A stretch of 64,000 nucleotides of DNA from Desulfoscipio geothermicus DSM 3669 (GTDB taxonomy: Bacteria > Bacillota > Desulfotomaculia > Desulfotomaculales > Desulfallaceae), in assembly GCF_900115975.1 (NCBI RefSeq), contig NZ_FOYM01000001.1, positions 186,001 to 250,000 of the forward strand. Direction: 5' to 3'. This document shows, piece after piece, positions 1 through 8,883 of this stretch. Position numbers and translations under genes: made by a program. Position 1 is the first letter of the stretch; the number at the start of each line of letters is the position of its first letter. Below the pieces are notes generated by a model. That model ran no database searches, was not told where the DNA came from, and worked only from the letters and a program-made list of their open reading frames with translations.

Positions 1-43
1 CAATGGTGCCATCATAAATTATCACTATGCGATCTATGTTCAT
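1..43 (-). CDS. 5' end of an unidentified gene running off the left edge
   Basis: An ATG at 41-43 (minus strand) follows an AGGGGAG ribosome-binding site with good spacing and opens a frame of 14 codons, beginning MNIDRIVIIYDG, that continues past the edge. It lies just after the thiolase stop and is probably the next gene of the same operon. The product cannot be named from so few residues. Confidence 0.4.
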   Translation of the reverse strand, partial: MNIDRIVIIYDGTI

Positions 44-102
44 GCGAATTCTCCCCTTTACAGCGAACCCTAAAACCGAAGCTCACTATTCAAACAACAA
101 TT

Positions 103-1287
103 TCAGGAAGCGTTTTCAACTATCATTGCGGCACCCTGGCCACCGCCAATGCATAAAGTTGCCAGACCGTACTTGCTATTTCTTCGTTTCATTTCATAAA
201 GAAGGGTTACCAGTATCCTTGCTCCACTTGCCCCAATGGGGTGTCCAAGCGCAATAGCCCCACCGTTTACATTAGTTCTATCAACAGGCAACTCAAGCTC
301 TTTCATGACCGAAATGGCCTGACTGGCAAAAGCTTCATTTGCCTCAATTAAATCCATGTCTGAAATAGTTAATCCAGCTTTAGCTAATGCCTTCCGACTG
401 GCGGGGATAGGACCTGTTCCCATGTAGGCAGGATCGACACCTGCAACGGCGGAAGATTTAATTATTGCCATGGGCTTAACATTTAGCTCTTTGGCCTTCT
501 CGGCAGACATTACCACAACTGCGGCAGCTCCATCATTGATACCGGAAGCATTTCCCGCTGTAACCGTACCTCCTTTTTTAAAGGCGGGCGGAAGTTTGGA
601 CAATGCTTCCATGGACGTACCGCGACGGGGAAATTCGTCAGTATTAAACATTACCGGGTCGCCTTTTTTTTGCGGAAGAGGCACGGGAACAATTTCGTCC
701 TTAAACTTTCCTTCGTCTATGGCCGCTATTGCTTTTTGTTGACTGTTTAAAGCGAAAGCATCTTGCTCCTCCCTGGTAATACCATACCTTTCAGCTATAT
801 TTTCAGCAGTAATTCCCATGTGGTAATTGCCAAAAGCACACCATAAACCGTCTTTAATCATCAAGTCAACCAAATTCCCATCGCCCATACGGTAACCCCA
901 ACGGGCCTTTTCCACCAGGTACGGTGCCGCGCTCATATTTTCGATACCACCGGCTACTACTATATCCGCCTCGCCAAGGGCAATTAAACTGGCGGCAGTA
1001 GAAACCGATTTAAGTCCCGAGCCACAGACAATATTTAAGGTCCATGCCGGAATTTCTTGTGGTATGCCTGCTTTAACAGAAGCTTGCCGGGCTATGTTTT
1101 GCCCAAGCCCACCTTGCAGGACATTACCCATTATGACTTCATTCACTTGACTACCTTCAATGCCCGCCCGCCGGAGACTTTCCTTTATCACCAGCGAGCC
1201 CAAATCCACCGGTGAAATGTTCTGCAAGCTACCACTGTACTTGCCGACCGCTGTGCGAACAGCACTAACAATCGCCACATCTTTCAT
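103..1287 (-). CDS. acetyl-CoA C-acetyltransferase (thiolase)
   Basis: Thiolase of about 394 residues that condenses or cleaves acyl-CoA and acetyl-CoA in the cytoplasm. The nucleophilic cysteine is in [10 protein letters not shown], the active-site histidine in [14 protein letters not shown] and the second cysteine in [10 protein letters not shown], so all catalytic positions of the AtoB/PhaA family are present and the length is normal. I chose the ATG giving [12 protein letters not shown] because it follows an AGGGGG site and matches the family N-terminus; a longer frame adds nine residues without a ribosome-binding site. It is the last complete gene of the minus-strand run that begins with the HMG-CoA-lyase-like gene, which suggests it does the terminal acetoacetyl-CoA or 3-ketoacyl-CoA thiolysis of that pathway. 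Substrate chain length cannot be read from the sequence. Confidence 0.93.
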   Translation of the reverse strand: MKDVAIVSAVRTAVGKYSGSLQNISPVDLGSLVIKESLRRAGIEGSQVNEVIMGNVLQGGLGQNIARQASVKAGIPQEIPAWTLNIVCGSGLKSVSTAASLIALGEADIVVAGGIENMSAAPYLVEKARWGYRMGDGNLVDLMIKDGLWCAFGNYHMGITAENIAERYGITREEQDAFALNSQQKAIAAIDEGKFKDEIVPVPLPQKKGDPVMFNTDEFPRRGTSMEALSKLPPAFKKGGTVTAGNASGINDGAAAVVVMSAEKAKELNVKPMAIIKSSAVAGVDPAYMGTGPIPASRKALAKAGLTISDMDLIEANEAFASQAISVMKELELPVDRTNVNGGAIALGHPIGASGARILVTLLYEMKRRNSKYGLATLCIGGGQGAAMIVENAS

Positions 1288-1304
1288 AAACCAGCCCCCT
1301 TTTT

Positions 1305-1628
1305 TTATTGCCATATAAGTTTGATGTTTTTATACTCGTCAACCAGTTGCCAAGGATAACTGCCACTCTTTAATTCACCTAGACCTACCATTCCTTTTTC
1401 CAAATCTTCAACCGTGGGTAAATTAAGTATGAGTTCATCCGGCCTAGCCCCCACCAGGAACCCCATTTCTTCCCAAATATCCACATCAATTACATCTCCC
1501 AGGGCATAATGCCAATTATGTGATAGAACGATCATTACGCCTTCTGTACTTAAACCCTGCTCAAGCAGCCTCAGGACCGCTTGAAGAATGTAGTTTTTAT
1601 CAAGTTTTACCTGTGCAGTGTTATTCAT
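1305..1628 (-). CDS. 107-aa protein of unknown function in the ThDP/radical SAM operon
   Basis: A soluble protein of 107 residues with no signal peptide, membrane segment or cysteine motif. I do not recognise the family. It has one conspicuous stretch, [16 protein letters not shown], and a helical N-terminal part ([15 protein letters not shown]). It starts after a GGAGAG ribosome-binding site, follows the radical SAM gene by about 18 bases and precedes the thiolase closely, so it is surely co-transcribed with both. A small accessory subunit of either neighbour is possible, but that is inference from position only. Confidence 0.7.
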   Translation of the reverse strand: MNNTAQVKLDKNYILQAVLRLLEQGLSTEGVMIVLSHNWHYALGDVIDVDIWEEMGFLVGARPDELILNLPTVEDLEKGMVGLGELKSGSYPWQLVDEYKNIKLIWQ

Positions 1629-1646
1629 AAAGCCACTCTCCTTATT

Positions 1647-2885
1647 CTACCAACCACACTCTTCACCGATTAATAAATCCAAGGGGTGTACCGCTAAAGG
1701 CATTTCAGCTGCTCGCTGACATAAAACATTACGGAGACCGGCATCTTGAAGAATTGCCAGTGAATTCTCTGTTTCATCCTCGGATATGTATGCTAAGTCC
1801 CTTTTCCTAAAAGCCGCTTGATATTCAATTAAATTTACTGCTACATCAGGATTTATTGCAGCTAATTTCTTACCAATTTGATAAAGCTCTTCAGCCGTTG
1901 ATAAATCTTTATGGAAAGGAATCCCCACTACAGTAAATAACTTATCTGCACATTGCTCTATAATGTACCGCACAACTTGCCAGGCATTACCTAGATACCT
2001 GGCCGCAACAGTTTTATCTTTTAAACCGGTTAACTTTTTAAAACTTCCCACTGTAACACCCTTTAAATCGGGAGAAATATCCGTTACGCCTGCATCAATT
2101 AGTTCATCCACATAATCATTGCTTAATATAGAAGCATTGGTATCAAGCTGTATCCTTGTACCATCAGATGCATACATGGATACTTTCTTAACAAATTCCA
2201 CTAACCACCTGCGATTTAAAGTTGCCTCTCCCCCCGATATACCAATGCGATTAATCCCGGAGCCGTTTTTCTTTGCCGAGAGCTGTTGTAACAATTGATC
2301 GGGTGTTGTAGGTCTACCAATTGAACTAAATGTTATATCCCAATTATGACAGGCCGCGCAGTTCATATTACACCCGTGCATAAAAAACGAGGTTTCGTTA
2401 ATTCCCTGCAGGTCAGCCATTTGGTGCAAATTTTTATTAAATATGGAAGCAATTCTCTGGGGTGGATATTTAATTATGACCGAATTGTCAGTGATAACTT
2501 CCATGCCGTCTTTAACCGGAGTTACACAACTCGGTTTAAGTACCCCATCCACCAGTACGGAACATTCACCACATCCCCCGGTACGGCAAGGGGCATGTAT
2601 GCCTTCTTCATGTTCGTGATGATGATTTATTTTATAGCCATTTAATTCCAATGTTTTAAGTATCGTAATCTGTCCGGGCACTTCGCATTGCACTCCGTCA
2701 ATGGTTAAACGCACCGGTCTTCTGTTTTCTTTTGTTTCCTTTAATTCACGGGCATTGTTGGGGCAGCCTATCACGCATGCACCACAACCGGTGCATTTAC
2801 TATCCCAGCTACAAGTGAAGTATTTACAAAAGCCACAGTCTATACAATTAGAATTGCTTTGAGCCACATGCAATATTGCTGCCAT
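1647..2885 (-). CDS. radical SAM protein with fused 4Fe-4S and 2Fe-2S ferredoxin domains (activase-like)
   Basis: Three iron-sulfur modules follow one another in 412 residues. Residues about 14-45 are a cysteine-rich 4Fe-4S ferredoxin segment (CTGCGACVIGCP). Residues about 57-135 are a plant-type 2Fe-2S domain (CRTGGCGECSVLVDG, with a later SCVTP cysteine). From about 165 there is a radical SAM core with the CX3CX2C cluster motif HGCNMNCAACHNWDITF and the GISGGEATL glycine-rich loop. The radical SAM part resembles pyruvate-formate-lyase-activating and AmmeMemoRadiSam proteins (CxxCxNWDI). No glycyl radical enzyme is present anywhere in the window, so the usual activase partner is missing and the true substrate is unknown. 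It sits between the ThDP enzyme gene, with a hairpin in the spacer, and the 107-aa gene. Confidence 0.85.
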   Translation of the reverse strand: MAAILHVAQSNSNCIDCGFCKYFTCSWDSKCTGCGACVIGCPNNARELKETKENRRPVRLTIDGVQCEVPGQITILKTLELNGYKINHHHEHEEGIHAPCRTGGCGECSVLVDGVLKPSCVTPVKDGMEVITDNSVIIKYPPQRIASIFNKNLHQMADLQGINETSFFMHGCNMNCAACHNWDITFSSIGRPTTPDQLLQQLSAKKNGSGINRIGISGGEATLNRRWLVEFVKKVSMYASDGTRIQLDTNASILSNDYVDELIDAGVTDISPDLKGVTVGSFKKLTGLKDKTVAARYLGNAWQVVRYIIEQCADKLFTVVGIPFHKDLSTAEELYQIGKKLAAINPDVAVNLIEYQAAFRKRDLAYISEDETENSLAILQDAGLRNVLCQRAAEMPLAVHPLDLLIGEECGW

Positions 2886-2910
2886 TATTTTTTCACTTCT
2901 TCCTTCTTAG

Positions 2911-2944
2911 CTATGCCCCCCGATATTTAAAGAGGGGGGCATAG
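2911..2944. terminator. intercistronic GC-rich hairpin after the ThDP gene
   Basis: A perfect 11-bp inverted repeat (CTATGCCCCCC with GGGGGGCATAG) lies between the ThDP gene stop and the radical SAM start. No T-run follows on the minus strand, so it looks more like an RNA-stabilising or attenuating hairpin that lowers downstream expression than a full terminator. Confidence 0.6.
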
Positions 2945-2956
2945 TGTATTTATAAA

Positions 2957-4987
2957 TCAAGGTTTCATTTCATCTTCAGTGAGGGGCTCCCAGGGATCGG
3001 CAGTGGTCATCTTCGGCAAATCAACCAGACCATCAAACTTACCGGGTTTACCCCAAATAGCCCGACGCGCCCGCTTACCGCGCTGCGGCAGGTCACACCA
3101 GGGCAGGTGGGCATACATTAAGCAATATACCGGTGAGGTAACAGCCTTGTTAACGAGATGTATATCCATGAAGCAGTTTAACACAGCCGGTTGCCCTTTT
3201 TCCGCAGCCTGGAAGCAACGGTCCAGGGCGGCAGTGAAGTTTTCGTGCCTATCTACCATTTCACCGTAACAACCCAGTTCCTGGGCAATCTTATCCCATC
3301 TTACCCTGGGTTTGCGCTCTTGACCCAGCTGCACCGCTCCGTTCCACTCAGTTCCCATGCGGTCTTGTTCACCAAGGTTATCCCAATTTGGGCCGTACCA
3401 GGGATATTTCATACCCGGCATCCAACCGTTATTCTCTGTGACCAAATATACAATGGGAAGTTTATAACGGGCAGCCGTCTCAATTTCCAGCCCGGCATTA
3501 CCCATGCCTGAGTCACCCATCAGTGCCAAAACCGGAGTTTTGTCACCAATTTCCATTTGCGCAAATGCTGTGCCAATGGCCATAGCAACCCCGTGGCCGA
3601 CGCCGGCCTGTTCCGAAGAACTCAGCACTTGAGCGGGACGTACTGCCTTAATATAGGGCATTACAAAGTCAGACATGGTATAGCCGTCAATCATGATACG
3701 GACTTTGCTTTCGTACTTTTCTTCCAGGTAGTCCGCAATGGCCTGGGAAAGGTATCCATGATGCATGCAATTTTCTTTCTGGTATTTCGGGTGCTCAAAT
3801 CCGTAATACATGGCTTTGTCACGGCGCCGCTTTTCAGCATCCGCCCTGGCCTGCTGGATTTTTTTCAGCCACTCATCCCGGCCCGGCGGCGGCTGCAGGT
3901 TGTTGGCCTTAATGTAATCAATCATCTGCTGGGCCACTACCTTGGGACTGCCAACTATGGCCGTACTGGTGGGCACGTAGGTCCAAATCTGGTTTGTGGT
4001 TTCACTGATCTGGATGGTCTCCGGCCATCCTCCGCCATAACCGTCAAAGAACCCGACCTTAACCCCTACGGGCAGCATTAGTTCAATTTCATTGCGGAAC
4101 GGAGGCAACCCGCGATAATAGTAATCGTGTTTCTCGGAAACAACCGCCCGGCCAATTCTCCTGGTGGTAAACGGTATTTTCGCCAGCGTAACCAGCTCGG
4201 TAAGCTCTTTGGAGGCGTCGGCCCAGGTGGCGCCGTCGCCGAAAATCATGAACGGCTTCTCAACCTCATATAGCCGTTTTACCGCCCTGGCTATATCCTC
4301 GGGATTTCCGCCGCTGGTTAATGGCTTGGTGGTATCTTCCCCACGCCATTCGGGAATCCAGGTGGCATGGTCGCCCCAAAGGCCCCACCAAACCTTATTT
4401 TTCACTTCATCTTGTGTAAAGAGGCAGCTAATACCCATTTCCATCACTACAGGCCCCTTGGGAGCAGCCTGGGCATCTTTAAAGGCACGCGTAAAGAATT
4501 GCTTGACCGTATTCGGATATGTTATACGCTGGGCCCACTTGGAGATACTCCCCATGAGCTCCGTGGCATAACTCTCCTGTATAGTGTTGTACAGTTTATC
4601 ATGCTCAATTTCGTGACCGCCGCAGATAAAAATTATCGGGGAGTTACTGAGATTAGCCTGCTGCACGGCGCTGACGGCATTAGCGACGCCCGGACCTACA
4701 GTGGCATAACACACTGCCGGCTTGCCGCTGACCTGGGAATATGCTTCACCGCAGTAAACTGCATTCTGCTCATGCAGAAAAGTTACAGTCTTTATGCCTA
4801 TACGGCTAATAGCGTCAACAATGTGCCATATATGGCCGCCGGGTACGCCAAAAGCTATTGTAACACCGTGATCTTTCAAAACTTCTGCGGCATGCACACC
4901 GGCATTCGGGTATAATTCCCGTGTACCCAATTTGTAGTCCAGCTTCTTTTGAGCTTCTTTATCAAATTCAATCCCTATTTTACTCAC
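2957..4987 (-). CDS. thiamine-diphosphate-dependent enzyme (acetolactate synthase / 2-hydroxyacyl-CoA lyase superfamily)
   Basis: This 676-residue protein has the three-domain layout of ThDP carboligases and decarboxylases. The N-terminal Pyr domain contains FGVPGGH and the catalytic glutamate in FLHEQNAVYCGEAYSQ, followed by the VGPGVANAV strand. The C-terminal PP domain contains SSSEQAGVGHGVAMAIG and the Mg-ThDP motif GDSGMGNAG...TENNGW. It is about 100 residues longer than acetolactate synthase; the extra length includes an arginine- and lysine-rich linker near residues 395-415. The GTG start follows GGGAGG. Family knowledge allows 2-hydroxyacyl-CoA lyase or carboligase, 2-oxoacid decarboxylase or synthase activity. 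The flanking lyase and B12 mutase make a CoA-thioester carboligase or lyase attractive, but this is inference. A half copy is at 14243-15152. Confidence 0.85.
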   Translation of the reverse strand: MSKIGIEFDKEAQKKLDYKLGTRELYPNAGVHAAEVLKDHGVTIAFGVPGGHIWHIVDAISRIGIKTVTFLHEQNAVYCGEAYSQVSGKPAVCYATVGPGVANAVSAVQQANLSNSPIIFICGGHEIEHDKLYNTIQESYATELMGSISKWAQRITYPNTVKQFFTRAFKDAQAAPKGPVVMEMGISCLFTQDEVKNKVWWGLWGDHATWIPEWRGEDTTKPLTSGGNPEDIARAVKRLYEVEKPFMIFGDGATWADASKELTELVTLAKIPFTTRRIGRAVVSEKHDYYYRGLPPFRNEIELMLPVGVKVGFFDGYGGGWPETIQISETTNQIWTYVPTSTAIVGSPKVVAQQMIDYIKANNLQPPPGRDEWLKKIQQARADAEKRRRDKAMYYGFEHPKYQKENCMHHGYLSQAIADYLEEKYESKVRIMIDGYTMSDFVMPYIKAVRPAQVLSSSEQAGVGHGVAMAIGTAFAQMEIGDKTPVLALMGDSGMGNAGLEIETAARYKLPIVYLVTENNGWMPGMKYPWYGPNWDNLGEQDRMGTEWNGAVQLGQERKPRVRWDKIAQELGCYGEMVDRHENFTAALDRCFQAAEKGQPAVLNCFMDIHLVNKAVTSPVYCLMYAHLPWCDLPQRGKRARRAIWGKPGKFDGLVDLPKMTTADPWEPLTEDEMKP

Positions 4988-5059
4988 TTCGGCATTAACC
5001 TCCCTTAATAAAATACAAGTAAGCTATTACTAACACCCCATTTCTTTCGCTGCTATTTT

Positions 5060-5080
5060 CATTTGCAATATCGAGGCAAT
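5060..5080 (-). promoter_or_regulatory. weak sigma54-like element before the ThDP gene
   Basis: The minus strand reads TTGCCTCGATATTGCAA, with a good -12 TTGCA. The -24 GG is TG, so it misses an invariant base. The intergenic stretch 4988-5143 is otherwise AT-rich and featureless. It may be an internal promoter or chance. Confidence 0.25.
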
Positions 5081-5143
5081 TAATAATGATAACCCCCTTT
5101 CAGATTTATTGCAGCGAAAAATTGAAATTTAGTTAATCAATTA

Positions 5144-6184
5144 TTACCGATCAGGGTGAGCCCAAGGCTGAGCATTAAAAGGTGGGACGCTTTTACCCCA
5201 ATCAACACGCCCCTTGGGAATGCGCCCTGTTTTAGTGGTATAAGGACGTAATTCTCGACCTACAACATGCTCCAGTATGCGACCCAATTCAAGAACTCTA
5301 TCAACATCCACTCCGGTATCTATCCCCATCTCGTCAAACATTACTACAAGGTCCTCGGTAGAACCGTTGCCTGTAATATCACTTGGGGTATATAGCCAGC
5401 CAGTTCCAATATTGGGAACGCCGTCTACGATATAGGAAGGCTGTCCTCCCAACTGGCCCAAAGAAGCTTCAAATTCAGTAACACCAGCTAACAAAGCGGC
5501 GAGATAATTGGGCAGTCCCATCCCCCTGGAATCATGAAAATGCGCGCGGTGCACATCTTCATTGGGAAACTTTTCTTTCAACTTACGATAAAATTCATAA
5601 ACGCGATCCGGTGACGCTTCGCCGGTTGTATCGCATGGAGTCGCACTGGCACAACCCATTTCCAGTCCTCTTTCAATTAGCTCAAAGGTTTTTTCCATGG
5701 GAACAGGCCCGGTAATGGGACATCCAAAGACACAGGCGATAGCCATATCAAGTTTGATATCAACGCTATTACACATCTTGGCCCATTTTGGAATTTGCTC
5801 AAAGAACTTCTCCACCGGCCGATTGGCATTACGCATACAGTGCGCATCCGTAGTGGAAATGGTAAACGCCAGAATATCCGGCCCATAACCATTCTCTTTT
5901 GCCTGCACCGCACGTTCAAAGGCCTTATCAGTCATACCATAGCACTTGTATTCAACCCCAGGTTTACGTTTGATTCGTTTTAAAACTTCTTCTGCATCTT
6001 TAGCCTGAGGTAGATACTTGGGGTGACTGAAATTAGTAACCTCAACAACACCAAAACCGGCTTCCGTACAAGCATCGATAAAAAATACCTTTGTTTCAGT
6101 AGGGATAAAATGCCTCTCATGTTGAAAACCGTCTCTTGCTAACAGCTCTGTCATCCTAACTTTCTTTGGGAATTCTAATTTCAT
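5144..6184 (-). CDS. HMG-CoA lyase-like TIM-barrel lyase lacking the catalytic cysteine
   Basis: A DRE-TIM metallolyase of about 346 residues. The barrel start LARDGFQHE matches the RDGLQNE metal and substrate loop of HMG-CoA lyase, and HFHDSRGMGLPNYLAAL carries the metal-binding histidines. The C-terminal flexible loop normally reads GGCPYAxGASGN; here it reads GGQPSYIVDG, followed later by GNGSTEDLVVM, so the mobile catalytic cysteine is replaced by glutamine. The fold and divalent-metal chemistry (retro-aldol or Claisen cleavage of a 3-hydroxyacyl-CoA or related compound) are likely, but the substrate is probably not HMG-CoA. The ATG giving MKLEFPKK has the best AGGAGG spacing. It is the first gene behind a sigma54-type promoter and is followed by the ThDP gene. 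Confidence 0.85.
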   Translation of the reverse strand: MKLEFPKKVRMTELLARDGFQHERHFIPTETKVFFIDACTEAGFGVVEVTNFSHPKYLPQAKDAEEVLKRIKRKPGVEYKCYGMTDKAFERAVQAKENGYGPDILAFTISTTDAHCMRNANRPVEKFFEQIPKWAKMCNSVDIKLDMAIACVFGCPITGPVPMEKTFELIERGLEMGCASATPCDTTGEASPDRVYEFYRKLKEKFPNEDVHRAHFHDSRGMGLPNYLAALLAGVTEFEASLGQLGGQPSYIVDGVPNIGTGWLYTPSDITGNGSTEDLVVMFDEMGIDTGVDVDRVLELGRILEHVVGRELRPYTTKTGRIPKGRVDWGKSVPPFNAQPWAHPDR

Positions 6185-6318
6185 GATCATACCTCCTTAC
6201 AGGCTCTCAGCTTTTTTCCTTTGAGAAACTTGAGGCCATTCCAAAGTTATTAAAGATCCTTCCAGCATTTTTACCTGGTGATTAAATATTAAAAATTTTC
6301 TTAATTTTAAATATATGT

Positions 6319-6338
6319 CTCGCAAAATCTATGCCTGT
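6319..6338 (-). promoter_or_regulatory. sigma54 (-24/-12) promoter of the lyase/ThDP operon
   Basis: The minus strand reads AGGCATAGATTTTGCG: GG and GC separated by exactly 10 nt, with GGCA and TTTGC matching the RpoN consensus. It lies about 130 bp upstream of the lyase start inside the 6185-6521 gap. The same AGGCATA..TTTTGCG wording recurs at 22155-22170. Confidence 0.72.
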
Positions 6339-6392
6339 AAAATTAGCTAACTTCAATACTTTTTTTTCTGTCACAAAGGTTAATTAAAATAA

Positions 6393-6403
6393 TTGTTGCG
6401 TTA
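6393..6403. promoter_or_regulatory. candidate upstream activator motif TTGTTGCGTTA
   Basis: An 11-mer, TTGTTGCGTTA, followed by AC, that is identical to one at 28219-28229 in front of the 3-hydroxyacyl-CoA dehydrogenase. Both lie upstream of sigma54-type promoters, so this may be an enhancer site for the activator at 26256-28205. Confidence 0.35.
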
Positions 6404-6509
6404 ACTCCCAATTCAATATACGAATTAAAATTAAGCATCTACTGCTTAGCCATAATATCTACCATTCAACCCAGCGTACAAACCATTAATTACCTGAAAC
6501 GTATCACTT

Positions 6510-6532
6510 TTGCACATTGTTTCATGTTGCAA
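6510..6532. promoter_or_regulatory. imperfect palindrome, possible activator site
   Basis: TTGCACAT...ATGTTGCAA forms an imperfect inverted repeat about 175 bp upstream of the sigma54 element, a typical distance for an enhancer. It overlaps the 3' end of the DUF362 gene. Confidence 0.3.
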
Positions 6533-7703
6533 TAACCATGTGTTCCTTAAAGCTGTTGTAACAATCATTAATAGAGGGGGGACAGCCTTTAATTTTTACA
6601 GCGTTAATAATGTGTTTATTGGCATTAATAGCACATTTACCTAATAAGAAAACATTTTTGGAACCAGGCGAAACCTTGACGTCCCTGGACATGCGTATTT
6701 CCACCTTGTCAAATTTTTGCCCGGGAACTTCACGGAAAAACATGTGCAAAGCCATTGCAATACCGAAGCCACAACTGGAACACAAAGATTGACCCGGTGC
6801 GGGTATGGACACTCCTTGTATTCCGTGTAATTTTAAAATTTGTTCGGGCCATGGCTCGTCCCATCGAGTTTCCAGGTGAATGCTCTCAAGGGGTTCGCCT
6901 TTTATATCCAAATTATCAATATCCAAAGATCCACCAGTAATATCCGCATATTCTCGTAAATGCCCTACATCATGTGGCGCAAACCCTAAAATTGTTGCTC
7001 CCACTACATCAACTGACAGTGGGTCATTACCTGCCAATACTATTCCCACCTGTTGCCAGTCTGAACTAACTGGCCCGTTATTCACGGTGTAAATACCATC
7101 AACAATATTTAATTGGGGTTGAATATAAGAACCCAAAAGAGCTATATACCTTTCCAGATTTAAATCATGAAAGCTTTTTTTGCTTTTAAAGCTTAATACA
7201 CCCTTAAGATTTTTGATACTCAGGCTAACCTTGGTCTGGTTATGCGTTTTTAAAACCGGCACATTTATAATGTAATCAGACTCCAGTACAGGTAAAGATA
7301 TATCAACTTTTTTTCCTTCAAATGTCACACTTTCAAAAGGATACTGGTAAAAATCCATTAACTTAACTTCATAACGTTTAGCCAGTTCAGTAATGCCGGA
7401 ATAATTAAAAGCTGTAGCGGTATCTACCCCCAGGTCCGGCAGAAGTACAGAACCTTCACCGATGCAAATATCAGTACAGCCGAAATCTTTTAAAAACAAA
7501 ATTAACTCTTCAAGGATTACCGTGTTTGTGACCACTCCTTTTAGTAAGTTTTTGTAAACTTTACCGCCAAGCACCACATTTGGTTTAATCATCACCTTGT
7601 GATATGGTTTTAAGTCTTTAATACCTTCACATAAAGAAATTGCCTTTTCTACCGCCTTTTTACCAGGAGTATAGCGCACTACTGCAACACGGTTTTTTTC
7701 CAT
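6522..7703 (-). CDS. DUF362 domain protein
   Basis: About 393 residues matching the DUF362 family by its N-terminal layout: a VVRYTPGKKAVEKAI start, MIKPNVVLG, the IGEGS strand, the NVPVLKTHNQTKVSLSIKNLKG core and the GNDPLSVDVVGATILGF block. The C-terminal part has CSSCGF and further scattered cysteines (GKCAIN, KGCPPS), which suggests a metal or Fe-S site. DUF362 proteins are of unknown biochemistry and often accompany anaerobic redox enzymes. The start used (MEKNRVAVV) follows GGGGGTGG; the longer frame would overlap the upstream metallo-beta-lactamase gene. Its tight linkage to that gene suggests co-transcription. Confidence 0.8.
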   Translation of the reverse strand: MEKNRVAVVRYTPGKKAVEKAISLCEGIKDLKPYHKVMIKPNVVLGGKVYKNLLKGVVTNTVILEELILFLKDFGCTDICIGEGSVLLPDLGVDTATAFNYSGITELAKRYEVKLMDFYQYPFESVTFEGKKVDISLPVLESDYIINVPVLKTHNQTKVSLSIKNLKGVLSFKSKKSFHDLNLERYIALLGSYIQPQLNIVDGIYTVNNGPVSSDWQQVGIVLAGNDPLSVDVVGATILGFAPHDVGHLREYADITGGSLDIDNLDIKGEPLESIHLETRWDEPWPEQILKLHGIQGVSIPAPGQSLCSSCGFGIAMALHMFFREVPGQKFDKVEIRMSRDVKVSPGSKNVFLLGKCAINANKHIINAVKIKGCPPSINDCYNSFKEHMVIAT

Positions 7704-7723
7704 AATCCACCCCCTGCGTATCT

Positions 7724-8695
7724 TTAAGATAACTCCCAATAAACTATGTTTTTACGTCTTTGACAGCTAACGCAACCTTCAGTATAAAGATACTTAAGAT
7801 GGGCCAGCACATCCGCAAGGGCAAGTCTCTTATGTCCCATATCAAGAGCACTACCCCATAAATCGTTTACCAATTCCCACGCACTTTTTTGACCTGATCT
7901 GAGGTATTGTATTAACCTCCTATTCCTTTCTAACCTGTAGCTTTTAATTTCATCACACCTTTCCGCAACATTTTCAAATGCTTCCCCGTGTGCAGGAAGA
8001 ATCAGTTTGGGATTTAAGTTTCTTATTATGTCCAATGAAGCAAAGTAATCCTGTAAGGGATTACCCTCTGTCCACCAAAAATTACCAATATGTGTTGTCG
8101 TATCCTTTAAAATATGGTCTCCTGCCAATAAAACCGACTTTTCATGAATATATAAACAAACATGTCCGGGCGTATGCCCAGGTGTCCATATAATTTGAAT
8201 TTTTTTACCTGAGAGCGGTAGCATCTCTCCACCGCATAACCAAAAGTCCGGTGATATATTTGTAATGTATTGTGTAAAATCGGTAAAATCTTGTTTTATT
8301 AAATCGATTTCTCTTTCAGAGGTGCCATTTTCTTTAAACCATATAGCCCCTTCTTCTTCGGTAATTAAATTCAGCAATTGTACATTTATCAATTTTTGTT
8401 CTTCTGCGTGCAAGTATATAGCCGCACCGGTAAACTCGCGCAATTTACTTGCCAGGCCATAATGATCCACATGCGCATGGGTAATCACCACCCCGCAAAG
8501 AGTGTTCAACTCCAACCCAAGACATTTCATGGCTTGCTCCAATTGATCCAAACAATCATCATGCAAAATTCCCGCATCAACAAGTAAAACATCATTTCCG
8601 TCTACTATTAGATAGCAATTAACTGTTGAAACCGAAAGGGGGATTGTAAATTCAACTAGGAATATGTCTTTCACCACTTCCCTGGGACAACCCAT
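7724..8695 (-). CDS. metallo-beta-lactamase-fold hydrolase
   Basis: A 323-residue protein with the dinuclear-metal motif THAHVDHYGL near residue 72, then TPGHTPGHVC, LLAGDHIL and a C-terminal LPAHGE histidine, so all usual ligands are present. The remaining C-terminal part (about residues 255-323) resembles a helical or winged-helix tail seen in LACTB2-like members. A thioesterase or glyoxalase-II-like role on a CoA thioester is plausible but unproven. The ATG follows AGGAGAAG. It lies 20 bases upstream of the DUF362 start and downstream of a terminator closing the dehydratase pair. Confidence 0.85.
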   Translation of the reverse strand: MGCPREVVKDIFLVEFTIPLSVSTVNCYLIVDGNDVLLVDAGILHDDCLDQLEQAMKCLGLELNTLCGVVITHAHVDHYGLASKLREFTGAAIYLHAEEQKLINVQLLNLITEEEGAIWFKENGTSEREIDLIKQDFTDFTQYITNISPDFWLCGGEMLPLSGKKIQIIWTPGHTPGHVCLYIHEKSVLLAGDHILKDTTTHIGNFWWTEGNPLQDYFASLDIIRNLNPKLILPAHGEAFENVAERCDEIKSYRLERNRRLIQYLRSGQKSAWELVNDLWGSALDMGHKRLALADVLAHLKYLYTEGCVSCQRRKNIVYWELS

Positions 8696-8800
8696 TACTC
8701 TTCTCCTTTGACTAAAAAATTTTTAGTGGAAGAATAACTGTTATTGTTGATATTTAAGCAAGATTAGTTCCAAAGATAAACAAAACATGTTCTCCAGCTT

Positions 8801-8835
8801 AAAAAAGTGGTTGAGGCACGTAACCCCAACCACTT
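8801..8835 (-). terminator. intrinsic terminator of the first dehydratase pair
   Basis: On the minus strand AAGTGGTTG pairs with CAACCACTT and is followed by six T, directly downstream of the 8884-10113 gene. Confidence 0.85.
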
Positions 8836-8883
8836 GACCTTATTAAGGTTAACTTATATTTATAAAACATAGTTTCTTGTGTA

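Noticed and set aside
2957-4987. Calling the ThDP gene acetolactate synthase (ilvB)
   Set aside because: It is about 100 residues longer, lacks an ilvN neighbour and lies in a catabolic operon.
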